Shown one piece after another: positions 6,106 through 14,016 of a DNA stretch of 64,000 nucleotides (the stretch's first letter is position 1; the number at the start of each line of letters is the position of its first letter). This DNA is from Paracrocinitomix mangrovi. GTDB lineage: Bacteria > Bacteroidota > Bacteroidia > Flavobacteriales_D > Crocinitomicaceae. Location of the stretch: the NCBI RefSeq assembly GCF_019740355.2, contig NZ_CP091819.1:1798001-1862000 (forward strand), in the 5' to 3' direction. The notes beneath the pieces are model-generated. The model searched no databases. It had not been told where the DNA came from and saw only the letters and a list, made by a program, of their open reading frames with translations. The position numbers were made by a program, and so were the translations under genes.

Positions 6106-7152
6106 ATGAAAAATATAATCCTCATAGTCTCAACGTTTGTTCATCTCATAGGATACTGCCAAATTGATACAACTAAAGCTGTTTACAAGGAATTATATGA
6201 TCTTTCATTAACGGAGTATGAAGCCATTGAATCTGAGATAGGTTATCACATTCAAACAGATAATGTCAAAATGCATTATATCAGCCTTGGTGATTCTACA
6301 GATATGCCGTTAATATGGATTCCCGGAACAGGGAGTTCTTCTTGGGAAATTCTAAATTTCAAAGACTCTTTAATGAGTATGGGATTACAAATAATCAGTA
6401 TAGATTATTACGGACATGGACAAACTCCTATGCCTAAAGAAGAAAAATCTATTTATCACATTGCTGATGATATAAAGTTCCTAATGGATAGCCTACAAAT
6501 CAAAAAGGCAATTATTGGCGGTTGGTCTCGTGGTGGATATATCGCATCTGCATTTTATGACACTTACCCCGAATCAGTTCTTGGATTAATGCTTGTGGAT
6601 GGTGGTTCTGCTAATGCGCTAAATCCGAGATATAAAATGAATAGAGACACTTTACGTGAAAAATATAAAGAAGCGCAAATTCCAAAAGATTTACTAGTAA
6701 CCTACAATACAAAATTTGAAGCTTTTTGTGCTTTGGCAGATACATCAAATAAAGTCAGTCAGGCCTGGATACTTGATGGTCTTAAAATTGGCCTTAATGG
6801 TAAATGGGGATATACCTCAGATGTTTGGCAGGCGGTTGCAAATGAATCTGTTGAATCAATGCTGAATGCTGTAGAATCACCAACATTAGCACCTCTTTTA
6901 TCCTCATCAACTTATCTTATGCAACCACTAATAGTGTACCGAAACCTATCGGTTCCAATGATTATAATTGACCCGGTATCTGAAGGTGAAACTTGGCAAA
7001 ACTACACGCCTGATAATTCCAAATTAAAAGCAATGCACCCTGAACTAATAGAACACCGCATTTATGAAAACACACAACATCATGCTCACTTTCAAAGACC
7101 ACAACAATTCATAAATGACATGAAATTATTGATTGAAAAAATTAATAATTGA
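6106..7152 (+). CDS. Secreted alpha/beta hydrolase
   Basis: A signal peptide (MKNIILIVSTFVHLIGYCQ) is followed by an alpha/beta hydrolase fold. The oxyanion segment WIPGTGSSSW is near residue 71, the strand IISIDYYGHGQT near 97, and the nucleophile elbow GGWSRGG has Ser141. A candidate catalytic acid is in the MIIIDP strand near 285, and the C-terminal His lies in QHHAHFQRP near 325. The substrate is unknown; related proteins include esterases and peptidase S33 members. The length of 348 residues suits the family. It is the largest gene of the cassette-like region, flanked by degenerate half-repeats on both sides. Confidence 0.8.
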   Translation: MKNIILIVSTFVHLIGYCQIDTTKAVYKELYDLSLTEYEAIESEIGYHIQTDNVKMHYISLGDSTDMPLIWIPGTGSSSWEILNFKDSLMSMGLQIISIDYYGHGQTPMPKEEKSIYHIADDIKFLMDSLQIKKAIIGGWSRGGYIASAFYDTYPESVLGLMLVDGGSANALNPRYKMNRDTLREKYKEAQIPKDLLVTYNTKFEAFCALADTSNKVSQAWILDGLKIGLNGKWGYTSDVWQAVANESVESMLNAVESPTLAPLLSSSTYLMQPLIVYRNLSVPMIIIDPVSEGETWQNYTPDNSKLKAMHPELIEHRIYENTQHHAHFQRPQQFINDMKLLIEKINN

Positions 7153-7202
7153 CATCATTGTTTCTCCAATGAAATAACAAACATGTTATCAATTGTGTTA
7201 GA

Positions 7203-7233
7203 TACAGTAAATTGCTAGCCTTAAGCAAATGAT
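7203..7233 (+). repeat. Last degenerate attC-like right half
   Basis: CAGTAAATTGCTAGCCTTAAGCAAATGAT matches the canonical right arm (AGTAAATTGCTAGC is exact) with a damaged core. It is the rightmost member of the repeat family seen in the window and marks the approximate end of the array. Confidence 0.55.
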
Positions 7234-7240
7234 ATCATCA

Positions 7241-7759
7241 ATGTCGAAAAGAGTCATAGTTTTTTTAGTTCTAAATCTCATTTCATTTTACTCACTCTGC
7301 GAGTCTAACAATCCTTATAACTCATTTTCGCAAACCGATTCACTGGTATTTGTTAACACGTTAAAAAATAGATCTTTTGTATTGTTTAAGGGGGATAAAG
7401 TAAAAGTAAAGGGTCCCGAAAATTCAATTAAAGGTAGTTATGAAAGTAGCACAGACTCCTCATTTTATATTAAGGATAAAGCTAGCGAGCTACATGAATT
7501 TATGTCCAATGATATATCTTCCATTACATTATTCAATATGAAGAAAAAAGGAAGAAAGATCTATACCTTTCTGGCAGTATTTGGACTTACAGGAGCAATA
7601 GTTTGCACTGGAACTCTGACGGAATACTCAAATTCTAGAGCTTGGTCAATAGCCGGAATAATATTTTTCACTGGAATGAACCAAACTGGGTTTTGGCTGA
7701 AAAGGAGAACAATAATCCATCAGAACAAAGGATGGAATTTAAATGGTAAAAAATTTTAA
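7241..7759 (+). CDS. Membrane-associated hypothetical protein
   Basis: The ATG at 7241 is preferred over 7229, which overlaps the repeat. The N-terminus MSKRVIVFLVLNLISFYSLC is a signal peptide or anchor. A small beta-rich domain follows (FVLFKGDKVKVKG, SIKGSYESSTDSSFYIKD), then a basic KKKGRK stretch and two hydrophobic segments near residues 108-122 and 133-148. The pattern of a short KVKVKG-type beta domain before a membrane hairpin is common in Bacteroidota proteins of unknown function. It is the last plus-strand gene before the minus-strand DsrE-like gene and the last one linked to a repeat remnant. Confidence 0.6.
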   Translation: MSKRVIVFLVLNLISFYSLCESNNPYNSFSQTDSLVFVNTLKNRSFVLFKGDKVKVKGPENSIKGSYESSTDSSFYIKDKASELHEFMSNDISSITLFNMKKKGRKIYTFLAVFGLTGAIVCTGTLTEYSNSRAWSIAGIIFFTGMNQTGFWLKRRTIIHQNKGWNLNGKKF

Positions 7760-7817
7760 TCAAACCATTCTACAACACTTTAACGCAAATGAAAACAAAT
7801 TTTCTCCTCAAGTTTAT

Positions 7818-8447
7818 TTAAGGTTGAACATAAATATACCCTTCCATTTGTAAATCTACAATGGCAGATATCCCTGCAGTTACAAAACCAATTCCCGGAA
7901 TCATTTGGTTTAAACTTACTTTTTTGGAATGCGCTGTGTTTTGACAAAAGTAGATCTTTACTCCGGGCTCAGCCACCAGCTTTTCAACTTGTGATTGAAA
8001 AGGATTATCTGTAGCATGTTTTTCAACACCATTTTCCGGTTCATTATTTAAAACAAGCGGCCAGCCACCACCGTGTATTATCACTACAAACTCATAATTT
8101 TTAGCTTTAATTCCGTGCGTGATTTTTAAATCATTGATATGATTAAAAATATTGCCAATTCCGTAAGGTTTAGCGCAAGTTGAATCTGAACACAATTTAT
8201 TGAGCTGATACACAACTTTTATTTTTTTTGTGTTTTTCAAAAAGCGTGTAGCCTTCATGGTTCCGTCTCCGAACTTCTCATCCAAACTTTGAGCACTTCC
8301 GTTTTTATCTTTCCATTTAGAAGTCACAAAATTTTCTGCGTTGTGAGATTTGTTTACTGCTTTTGTTGAATCTTGTGCTTGTGAAATTGTATTGGTGAGT
8401 ATAAAAACAGTTGTAAATAATATTAAAGTCAATCTATTAATCATCAT
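7818..8447 (-). CDS. Periplasmic DsrE/DsrF-like family protein
   Basis: After a signal peptide (MMINRLTLILFTTVFILTN), the C-terminal ~140 residues match the DsrE-like fold: strand KVVYQLN near 77, FVVIIHGGGWPLVL near 119, an FQSQVEKLV helix, KIYFCQNTA with Cys168, and the end IVDLQMEGYIYVQP. DsrE-type proteins take part in sulfur or persulfide handling. Periplasmic versions in Bacteroidota are uncharacterised, so the reaction here is unknown. A second Cys pair lies at CSDSTC near residues 86-91. This first minus-strand gene marks the end of the cassette array. A start at the second Met (8444) is equally possible. Confidence 0.75.
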   Translation of the reverse strand: MMINRLTLILFTTVFILTNTISQAQDSTKAVNKSHNAENFVTSKWKDKNGSAQSLDEKFGDGTMKATRFLKNTKKIKVVYQLNKLCSDSTCAKPYGIGNIFNHINDLKITHGIKAKNYEFVVIIHGGGWPLVLNNEPENGVEKHATDNPFQSQVEKLVAEPGVKIYFCQNTAHSKKVSLNQMIPGIGFVTAGISAIVDLQMEGYIYVQP

Positions 8448-8582
8448 TTCTTAAGTGAAGTAATTTTATTAGACGCGATAATAACTTATTCCATACTTTA
8501 ATACTGTGATGTTTATTACATGGCTATACCATAAATATCCTGAACACCTTATATTAGTAGATTTAGATAAACTTTTATAATA

Positions 8583-8972
8583 ATGATCATAGAATTCGGA
8601 GATGAAGTGAAATTTGTGGACAACCAAACAACACAAAATGCAGGAGTAGCTTCCAAAACCGGAGTTTGTTTGGGTTTTACAACTCCATCTGTTTCCAATA
8701 TCGAATTTATTGGTGACACAACATCTGACTATGCTATTTCAGTAGAATTAGATGAAACAAAAGAAACCATTTGGACTACTCAAGACTTGGTTGAATTTGT
8801 AAGTCATGGAGAAGGTCAGGTGATAGAAATTGGCAATATAAAAGCTACCAGAATGGCTGATGGATCATGGAAAGAGGAAAAGATAATGGCTGATGGATCA
8901 CAGAAAAAGGAAAAGATAAATCCCGAGAAGGAAAAAACCACATGGTTTAAAAAGTTATTTGGTAAAAAATAA
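8583..8972 (+). CDS. Hypothetical protein with an 11-residue tandem duplication
   Basis: The 129-residue soluble protein has an N-terminal beta-rich domain of about 80 residues (FGDEVKFVDNQTT, GVCLGFTTPSVS, DYAISVELDE, IWTTQDLVEFV) that looks like an SH3/KOW-type barrel. It ends in a charged lysine-rich tail with WFKKLFGKK at the C-terminus. Residues 91-112 are a tandem repeat MADGSWKEEKI / MADGSQKKEKI, encoded by two adjacent 33-bp copies (8853-8885 and 8886-8918) that differ at three bases. The family occurs in Bacteroidota but I cannot name it. No partner is evident. Confidence 0.6.
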   Translation: MIIEFGDEVKFVDNQTTQNAGVASKTGVCLGFTTPSVSNIEFIGDTTSDYAISVELDETKETIWTTQDLVEFVSHGEGQVIEIGNIKATRMADGSWKEEKIMADGSQKKEKINPEKEKTTWFKKLFGKK

Positions 8973-9000
8973 ATCGACTATTTTAAAAATCTCAGCTTAA

Positions 9001-9444
9001 ATGATGAAATCAAGACAATTAAATAATTTACTTATTGGATGTATAGCATTATTTACGCTAACCGCATCTTGTAAAAAAGATGATGGTCCTAAAAGTAAAG
9101 CTGAAGGAATTGTCCAAAACGGAAGCTGGCACATAAGCAAATACACTGATACCGGAATTGATTCTACCAGTCAATTTACGGGCTACAGTTTTACATTTAA
9201 TGAATCTGGAAGTGTAAATGCCAACAAGGGAACGGATAATTACAATGGCAATTGGCATATTTTAGACAGTAGTAACGTTACTGCAGAAAATTTATACCTG
9301 ATAATTGATTTTAATCTTACCAATGAATTGGCAGACTTAAATGAAGATTGGTTTTTTCTATTATTATCAGATTCAAAACTTGAGTTGAACGACCTCAACG
9401 GCAACAATCTTGGAAATCAATACCTCACTTTTGAGCAGAATTAA
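9001..9444 (+). CDS. Lipocalin-like lipoprotein
   Basis: A lipoprotein signal ends in LTASCKKDDG, with Cys24 the probable lipidation site. The remainder (about 120 residues) shows a lipocalin-like series of strands: NGSWHISKYTDTG, SFTFNESGSV, NYNGNWHILD, DWFFLLLSDSKLELND. Many Bacteroidota lipoproteins of this size have such a beta-barrel with a W-containing first strand; no ligand is known. The start may be the first or the second of two adjacent Met codons. It is followed after 53 nt by a membrane protein gene. Confidence 0.65.
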   Translation: MMKSRQLNNLLIGCIALFTLTASCKKDDGPKSKAEGIVQNGSWHISKYTDTGIDSTSQFTGYSFTFNESGSVNANKGTDNYNGNWHILDSSNVTAENLYLIIDFNLTNELADLNEDWFFLLLSDSKLELNDLNGNNLGNQYLTFEQN

Positions 9445-9483
9445 GACGGTTTCATTAAAAGCATTTTTATAGTTTTACTCCAC

Positions 9484-9491
9484 TATATTTG
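9484..9491 (+). promoter_or_regulatory. Candidate -7 element TATATTTG
   Basis: TATATTTG matches the Bacteroidota -7 consensus TAnnTTTG. It lies only 7 nt upstream of the ATG at 9498, which would give a leaderless or almost leaderless transcript. No convincing -33 TTG was seen. Confidence 0.35.
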
Positions 9492-9497
9492 GAACCA

Positions 9498-10157
9498 ATG
9501 AGCGAAAAGTCAAAAGTTAACTGGAAATCGATAATTGCGCAAGGACTAGTGCTATCCATTAGTATTTACGTTCCATTTTTTCTTCAAAACTGGTATGCCA
9601 ACAAACAATCCAATGAGTTAAATGAACAGTACAAAGGGTACCTTGTTGAAGATTTACAATCTGACTTGGCAGTTATTGATTCTATGCTAGTTTCAAATCA
9701 AACTTATTTAGACTCAGCAATGTCAATTTTTGTGGTGCCGGTTAATGATAATGATGGTTTACTTAAAAGAGCTGAAAAAGCTTTGATGTTAGGAATGACG
9801 GATGAATTTTATCCGGTCACTGACATTGAAACATATATTGACCAATTTAGAGAACACGGCGGAAAACGTGATCTCAAGCTAGTTAGAGAATTAGGAACAC
9901 TTAAAATCTCCTTCCAAAAAATATTCATGATCGACAAAAGAAGAGAAGAATATCGCAAAGAATATTATACGCCTATGTATCTATCCAAATATTCAATAAA
10001 AGGAGGTTTTCCTGAGGTCACCGATCCGGAATATTTTGGATCAGATCATTTCATAAATACGGTTTCATTACTATATAGACTTTCAATTCAAACAAACAGC
10101 ATTTATGAAAGAGCACAGGAACAATGTCAAACCGTGCTAAACACTTTGGAAGATTAG
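9498..10157 (+). CDS. Single-pass membrane protein, DUF6090-like
   Basis: The ATG at 9498 is chosen over the in-frame TTG at 9489, which is part of a -7-like element. A short cytosolic N-terminus is followed by one transmembrane helix (IIAQGLVLSISIYVPFFLQNWY) and an extracytoplasmic helical region. The layout resembles DUF6090-type Bacteroidota proteins, which start with a helix ending in an NW motif and then E..YL..L..DL; here this is QYKGYLVEDLQSDL. The function is unknown. It could form a small group with the neighbouring lipoproteins. Confidence 0.55.
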   Translation: MSEKSKVNWKSIIAQGLVLSISIYVPFFLQNWYANKQSNELNEQYKGYLVEDLQSDLAVIDSMLVSNQTYLDSAMSIFVVPVNDNDGLLKRAEKALMLGMTDEFYPVTDIETYIDQFREHGGKRDLKLVRELGTLKISFQKIFMIDKRREEYRKEYYTPMYLSKYSIKGGFPEVTDPEYFGSDHFINTVSLLYRLSIQTNSIYERAQEQCQTVLNTLED

Positions 10158-10199
10158 TTTATTTAACTAGCTTTAAGTGAATTATTCTTTTAACCCAAA

Positions 10200-10802
10200 A
10201 TGAAAATTTATCACATTCTGATTTTTCTGATGCTGTTTGCATGCAGCGAAAATTCAAGCCAGCAAGAAGAAGTAAAAGAAAATCATACTCATGAGACTCC
10301 TTTTGAAGAGTTTATTTCAAAAATTCCCGCTTATGATTTTCCTGTTAAAATGACTTGCAACTTTGATCGCCTTGTAGAAGATAAAGCATTTACAGATTAT
10401 CTTAATTTCTATCCTGAACAAGGAAGATTAATCGCCAAACTTAACTCATCATCTGAATACGCATTGGTTATTTTTGATTTTGCTTGCGATTATTCTTGTC
10501 CTATTCTATACTCTTATGATAAAAAGGGGGACAGAATTGACTCTTTAAATTTGACTCCCGGACAATGTGCCGAGGACCCTTTTTTGAGCAGCAGAAATTG
10601 GTTTATTATAAATGAAGATATTAATATTGAATTGGTTGACACCTCTGATTATTTTTCAAAAGGAGACAATAAATTGATGGATTCAACGACTATTGAAATG
10701 AAATCATACAAACTGAATTCAGATGGTCATTTTGAAACTGTTACCCATACAATTGAGACTTTTCTTAATGATTCAACAAAGCAAGGTTTAGTGATTGATT
10801 AA
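10200..10802 (+). CDS. Lipoprotein of unknown function
   Basis: The signal sequence MKIYHILIFLMLFACSE has its lipobox ending in Cys15. The mature protein of about 185 residues is acidic. It contains DFACDYSCPILYSYDKKG (two Cys near residues 96-100) and another Cys in TPGQCAEDP, so it may carry a disulfide. No family is recognised. It overlaps the upstream part of the next small membrane gene's region and could be translated with it. Confidence 0.6.
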   Translation: MKIYHILIFLMLFACSENSSQQEEVKENHTHETPFEEFISKIPAYDFPVKMTCNFDRLVEDKAFTDYLNFYPEQGRLIAKLNSSSEYALVIFDFACDYSCPILYSYDKKGDRIDSLNLTPGQCAEDPFLSSRNWFIINEDINIELVDTSDYFSKGDNKLMDSTTIEMKSYKLNSDGHFETVTHTIETFLNDSTKQGLVID

Positions 10803-10815
10803 TTTGTTAATACTG

Positions 10816-11034
10816 ATGCCGATTTTTGAAGTGATAGGAGAAATAATTGTAGAAATACTATTTGAAAATATACTCTATTTTCTGCTGTCCGTTCCAGGTG
10901 CTTTTTTCAGATTTATCATCTCGCGATTTTGGATGTCCAAGAGAAGTTTAAAAGATTTTATAAAAGATGATCCTATGATGAATGGCATTGTTGGATTAAT
11001 TGTTTTCATCTTAATCGGCTTAATTATCGTTTAA
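10816..11034 (+). CDS. Small membrane protein
   Basis: The ATG at 10816 is chosen over a TTG at 10795 inside the previous gene. The 72-residue product has two hydrophobic helices: a long amphipathic or hydrophobic N-terminal region through FLLSVPGAFFRFII, and a C-terminal helix GIVGLIVFILIGLIIV. Between them is a basic and acidic linker (SKRSLKDFIKDD). No function can be given. The 14-nt gap to the preceding stop suggests co-transcription. Confidence 0.55.
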   Translation: MPIFEVIGEIIVEILFENILYFLLSVPGAFFRFIISRFWMSKRSLKDFIKDDPMMNGIVGLIVFILIGLIIV

Positions 11035-11160
11035 CAGTTAATTAAATTCTCCCAATCAAACCTCATTACTCACTTTTCTGAATTGTTGATAAAAAGAATT
11101 TATTTCACCCAAAACCATGGGCAATAATTTTTACATTTATCCCTTCAAAATTGATTGATT

Positions 11161-11775
11161 ATGCATATTGCTGTAGCTGGAAATATTGGATCGGGTAAAA
11201 CAACCTTAACTAAGTTATTAGCGAAACATTACGGATGGGACACCCATTTTGAAGATGTTGAGCAAAACCCTTATCTGAATGATTTCTATGAAGACATGCA
11301 ACGTTGGTCTTTCAATTTACAGGTGTACTATCTCAACAGCAGATTTACCCAAATTCAAGAAATTAAAGACAGTGAAAACAATGTAATTCAAGATCGTACC
11401 ATCTATGAAGATGCTTACATCTTTGCTCCCAACTTACATTCAATGGGATTGATGACTACAAGAGATTTTGAAAATTACTTCTCATTGTTCAACCTTTTAG
11501 AGCACTTTATTTCTGCTCCGGATGTTTTGATCTACTTAAAAGCTTCTGTTCCTACTTTGGTCAATCAAATCCAAAAAAGAGGACGTGAATATGAAGAGTC
11601 TATCCGTTTAGATTACTTAAAAAGACTAAACGAAAGATATGAAGCGTGGATCTCTACTTACGACAAAGGAAAATTGATTGTAATTGATGTAGACAACAAC
11701 AATTTCCATGAAAATGACGAAGATCTTGGAAAAATCATCAACTCAATTGATGCCGAGATCAACGGATTATTCTAA
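11161..11775 (+). CDS. Deoxynucleoside kinase (deoxyadenosine/deoxyguanosine kinase family)
   Basis: The ATG at 11161 gives MHIAVAGNIGSGKTT, with the Walker A loop GNIGSGKT at residues 7-14. Other dNK marks are the substrate-site ERQ-equivalent region, DRTIYEDAYIF near residue 79 (the DRS-type motif), YLKASVPTLVNQIQKRGREYE near 124 with the LID arginines, and the usual length of about 205. The enzyme phosphorylates deoxynucleosides with ATP in nucleotide salvage and is cytosolic. An in-frame TTG two codons upstream exists, but the ATG fits family N-termini. It stands alone, upstream of engB. Confidence 0.9.
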   Translation: MHIAVAGNIGSGKTTLTKLLAKHYGWDTHFEDVEQNPYLNDFYEDMQRWSFNLQVYYLNSRFTQIQEIKDSENNVIQDRTIYEDAYIFAPNLHSMGLMTTRDFENYFSLFNLLEHFISAPDVLIYLKASVPTLVNQIQKRGREYEESIRLDYLKRLNERYEAWISTYDKGKLIVIDVDNNNFHENDEDLGKIINSIDAEINGLF

Positions 11776-11817
11776 TTCATAAATCCATTTCAGCCTAAAT
11801 TCTTCTGTTAGTTGTTT

Positions 11818-11846
11818 TTTGAAAACAGCTATAAACCCTATCTTCG
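11818..11846 (+). promoter_or_regulatory. Promoter of engB
   Basis: The TTTG at 11818-11821 and TATCTTCG at 11839-11846 fit the Bacteroidota -33/-7 pattern (TTTG, about 17-20 nt, TAnnTTyG). The ATG of engB follows 6 nt later, so the transcript would be close to leaderless. Its overlap with the -33 element is one reason to reject the upstream in-frame TTG at 11819 as start. Confidence 0.5.
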
Positions 11847-11851
11847 CACCC

Positions 11852-12460
11852 ATGGAGATCAAAACAGCCAAATTTGTAATCAGTAATACTGATGTCAGTA
11901 AATGTCCCAACCCTACTATGCCTGAATATGCTTTTATTGGCAGAAGTAATGTGGGTAAATCTTCATTGATCAATTCAATGACCAATATTAAAGGTTTGGC
12001 TAAAATTTCTGGAAGACCTGGAAAAACACAATTGATCAACCACTTTTTAATTAACGACAATTGGTATTTGGTGGATTTACCCGGATACGGTTACGCCAAG
12101 ATTTCAAAATCTCAAAGAGAAAAATGGCAGAAGTTTATTGAAAAGTACATCCTCACTCGCCAAAATTTAATGAATGTCTTCGTTTTACTGGATTCAAGAC
12201 ATAAACCACAGCAAATAGACATGGAATTTATGCAGTGGTTAGGAGAACATGGCATTCCGTTTAGCATGGTATTTACAAAAGTAGACAAGCTAAACACAAG
12301 TGAAAAAAGCAAATTTTTACCCGCTTACAAAAAAGAGATGCTTCAAATTTGGGAAGAAATGCCTCCACATTTTGTTACTTCATCTGTAAGTAATGAAGGA
12401 ACTGAGGAATTACTTAATTACATTGATGAAGTGAATCCTTATTTTGAATACCAGGGTTAA
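11852..12460 (+). CDS. engB: Ribosome biogenesis GTPase EngB (YihA/YsxC)
   Basis: The ATG at 11852 gives [19 protein letters not shown], the normal N-terminus of this family. GTPase motifs are all present: G1 GRSNVGKSS near residues 30-38, G3 [11 protein letters not shown] near 76, G4 TKVD near 145, and the G2 loop GRPGKTQ near 60. The 202-residue length is typical. EngB binds GTP and takes part in assembly of the large ribosomal subunit; it is usually essential. It follows the kinase gene with its own promoter. The identification is firm. Confidence 0.95.
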   Translation: MEIKTAKFVISNTDVSKCPNPTMPEYAFIGRSNVGKSSLINSMTNIKGLAKISGRPGKTQLINHFLINDNWYLVDLPGYGYAKISKSQREKWQKFIEKYILTRQNLMNVFVLLDSRHKPQQIDMEFMQWLGEHGIPFSMVFTKVDKLNTSEKSKFLPAYKKEMLQIWEEMPPHFVTSSVSNEGTEELLNYIDEVNPYFEYQG

Positions 12461-12606
12461 ACCTCTAATTTCTCTCAAAAATCTTCTTTTTCATTTCCCT
12501 TTTGTTGAGTCAATTTTATCATTGATTGAAAAAAAATTGGTTACCATTTAAACCTTGTTACATTATTTACTAAAAGGAAGTAATTTCCAAAAACAAAACC
12601 CACGTT

Positions 12607-14016
12607 ATGAGAAAGTTAGTATACCTATTTATTTTTCTTGTTTCATTCTCAGCTTGTCAAGGCGACAATTCTACAAGTGAATCGCAACAAACGGTAACAC
12701 CAATTGTACAGGATAAAACCGTTGAAACAAAAAAGCTGAAACAAGAAAAGGCCATTGAAAAGCCATTTGAAAATCTGGATGTTCCATTCAAAAAATTCAA
12801 CTACAGCAATAGAAATGGTTCAACCATTAACCTTCCTTCAGGAACACAAATAAAAATTCCTAAAAAAGCATTTGTTGACAAGGATGGAAATGATGTTGCT
12901 GAAGGCATTGAAATTGAGTATAGAGAATTTCATGATATATCTGACATCATGTTAAGCGGTATAAAGATGAACACACCTGATGGGGATTTTGAGTCTGCAG
13001 GAATGTTTGAAATCAGGGCTAAAAAAGATGGTGAAGAACTCAATTTAAAGGAAGGTAAAACCATTGATATGGAAATGGCTTCATACAAATCAGGGAACTA
13101 TAACAATTACTATCTCAACGATAAAACTTATGAATGGGAAGACCTGGGACAAAGTACAACCGCTCCTAATTCAAGAAAATCTGAAAAACTTGAAGCGTTA
13201 AGAGAACAGGAACAAGCCATGGAAGAAGTTTGTATTACTGCACCCAGAGAATATCAAGAGGGAGACCAAATTTTTGACCTTGATTTTGGATTTAACAACT
13301 ATCACCAATTAGGATTTTTTAATGGCGCCATGTGGGTTGTTGCCGGAGACGAAGAAGAGAAAAAGAGATTCAGAAATGATCCGAAAAACTATCAGGAAAT
13401 AGATGTAGTAGCCATTGATACTATGTGTAATCACTTTGCCATGAGCATGTGGAATCATACAGATTTACAAGAAGGGGGAAAAGGCAAAACCAACTTTATT
13501 GTTCAACCTGTTTGGAAAGGAAAAGAATACAAAAGGGTAAAAGACAATTATCAGGCAGACATCACAGCTTACAATAAAAAGGCAAATGACATTATTGTCA
13601 GTAGAGAAATAGCAGAAGGTGAAGCAGACTTAGTTAGAAAATTTCAGTTAAGAGGAATGGGCATCTTTAATTGTGACAGATTATTAGATTTTATAAAGCT
13701 AGCCACTGTAGGATTAGTGATTTCTTGTAAAGAGAAGATCAAAAGCTGGTGGTACATAACCAGAAACAAAACTGTAGCGGTTAAATATTATGATCCAACT
13801 GTCGCTGAATTCAAATTTGACCTGGAATTTGACAATCAAATAGTAGCAGCCTTGCCTGGAAACAAATTAGGGTATATCACCAACGAGCAAATTTTGGAAG
13901 CATACAATAATGCTAAAGAAAAAGACGGCGAACCGCAAATGGAAATAGAAATGCAGATTCACGAAGAGCCTGCCGCAGACAGAAATCAATTCAGAAACCA
14001 TATATCTAGATTCTAA
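12607..14016 (+). CDS. Lipoprotein with conserved Bacteroidota envelope domain
   Basis: The lipoprotein signal ends in LVSFSACQGD, with Cys18. A low-complexity linker is followed by a domain near residues 65-160. It contains INLPSGTQIKIPKKAFVDKDG, the invariant-looking IEYREFHDISDIMLSGIKM and FESAGMFEIRA, a combination I know from many Bacteroidota surface proteins of unknown function. A second region with tryptophan-rich strands extends to the C-terminus. The stop overlaps the start of the following WG-repeat gene (TAATG at 14014), so both are translationally coupled and may act together at the cell envelope. Confidence 0.7.
   Translation: MRKLVYLFIFLVSFSACQGDNSTSESQQTVTPIVQDKTVETKKLKQEKAIEKPFENLDVPFKKFNYSNRNGSTINLPSGTQIKIPKKAFVDKDGNDVAEGIEIEYREFHDISDIMLSGIKMNTPDGDFESAGMFEIRAKKDGEELNLKEGKTIDMEMASYKSGNYNNYYLNDKTYEWEDLGQSTTAPNSRKSEKLEALREQEQAMEEVCITAPREYQEGDQIFDLDFGFNNYHQLGFFNGAMWVVAGDEEEKKRFRNDPKNYQEIDVVAIDTMCNHFAMSMWNHTDLQEGGKGKTNFIVQPVWKGKEYKRVKDNYQADITAYNKKANDIIVSREIAEGEADLVRKFQLRGMGIFNCDRLLDFIKLATVGLVISCKEKIKSWWYITRNKTVAVKYYDPTVAEFKFDLEFDNQIVAALPGNKLGYITNEQILEAYNNAKEKDGEPQMEIEMQIHEEPAADRNQFRNHISRF

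Larger units (their letters stand above)
1..7240 (+). mobile_element. Integron-like gene cassette array, partly decayed, without integrase in the window
   Basis: About a dozen plus-strand genes of 100-350 codons are separated by copies of one imperfect-dyad repeat. Full copies lie at 345-449, 857-996, 2679-2818, 3858-3999 and 4445-4585. Half copies lie near 1470, 3394, 4956, 5542, 6058 and 7203. In full copies a left arm (AAC, 8-9 nt spacer, AAAGC box) mirrors a right arm (GCTTTAG, spacer, GTT). The start codon lies only 10-19 nt after the right core in the cassettes that begin at a full repeat. Two cassettes have 5' ends that are the reverse complement of their own 3' left arm, as expected for attC-flanked cassettes. 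The integron reading is inference from this architecture; no intI is visible and it would be expected to the left. The array stops before a minus-strand DsrE-like gene at 7818. Confidence 0.75.

Noticed and set aside
1-7240. Prophage, insertion sequence or CRISPR explanation for the repeated region
   Set aside because: No transposase, terminal inverted repeat, phage structural gene or regularly spaced short repeats. Repeat units are long, irregularly spaced dyads each linked to a gene.
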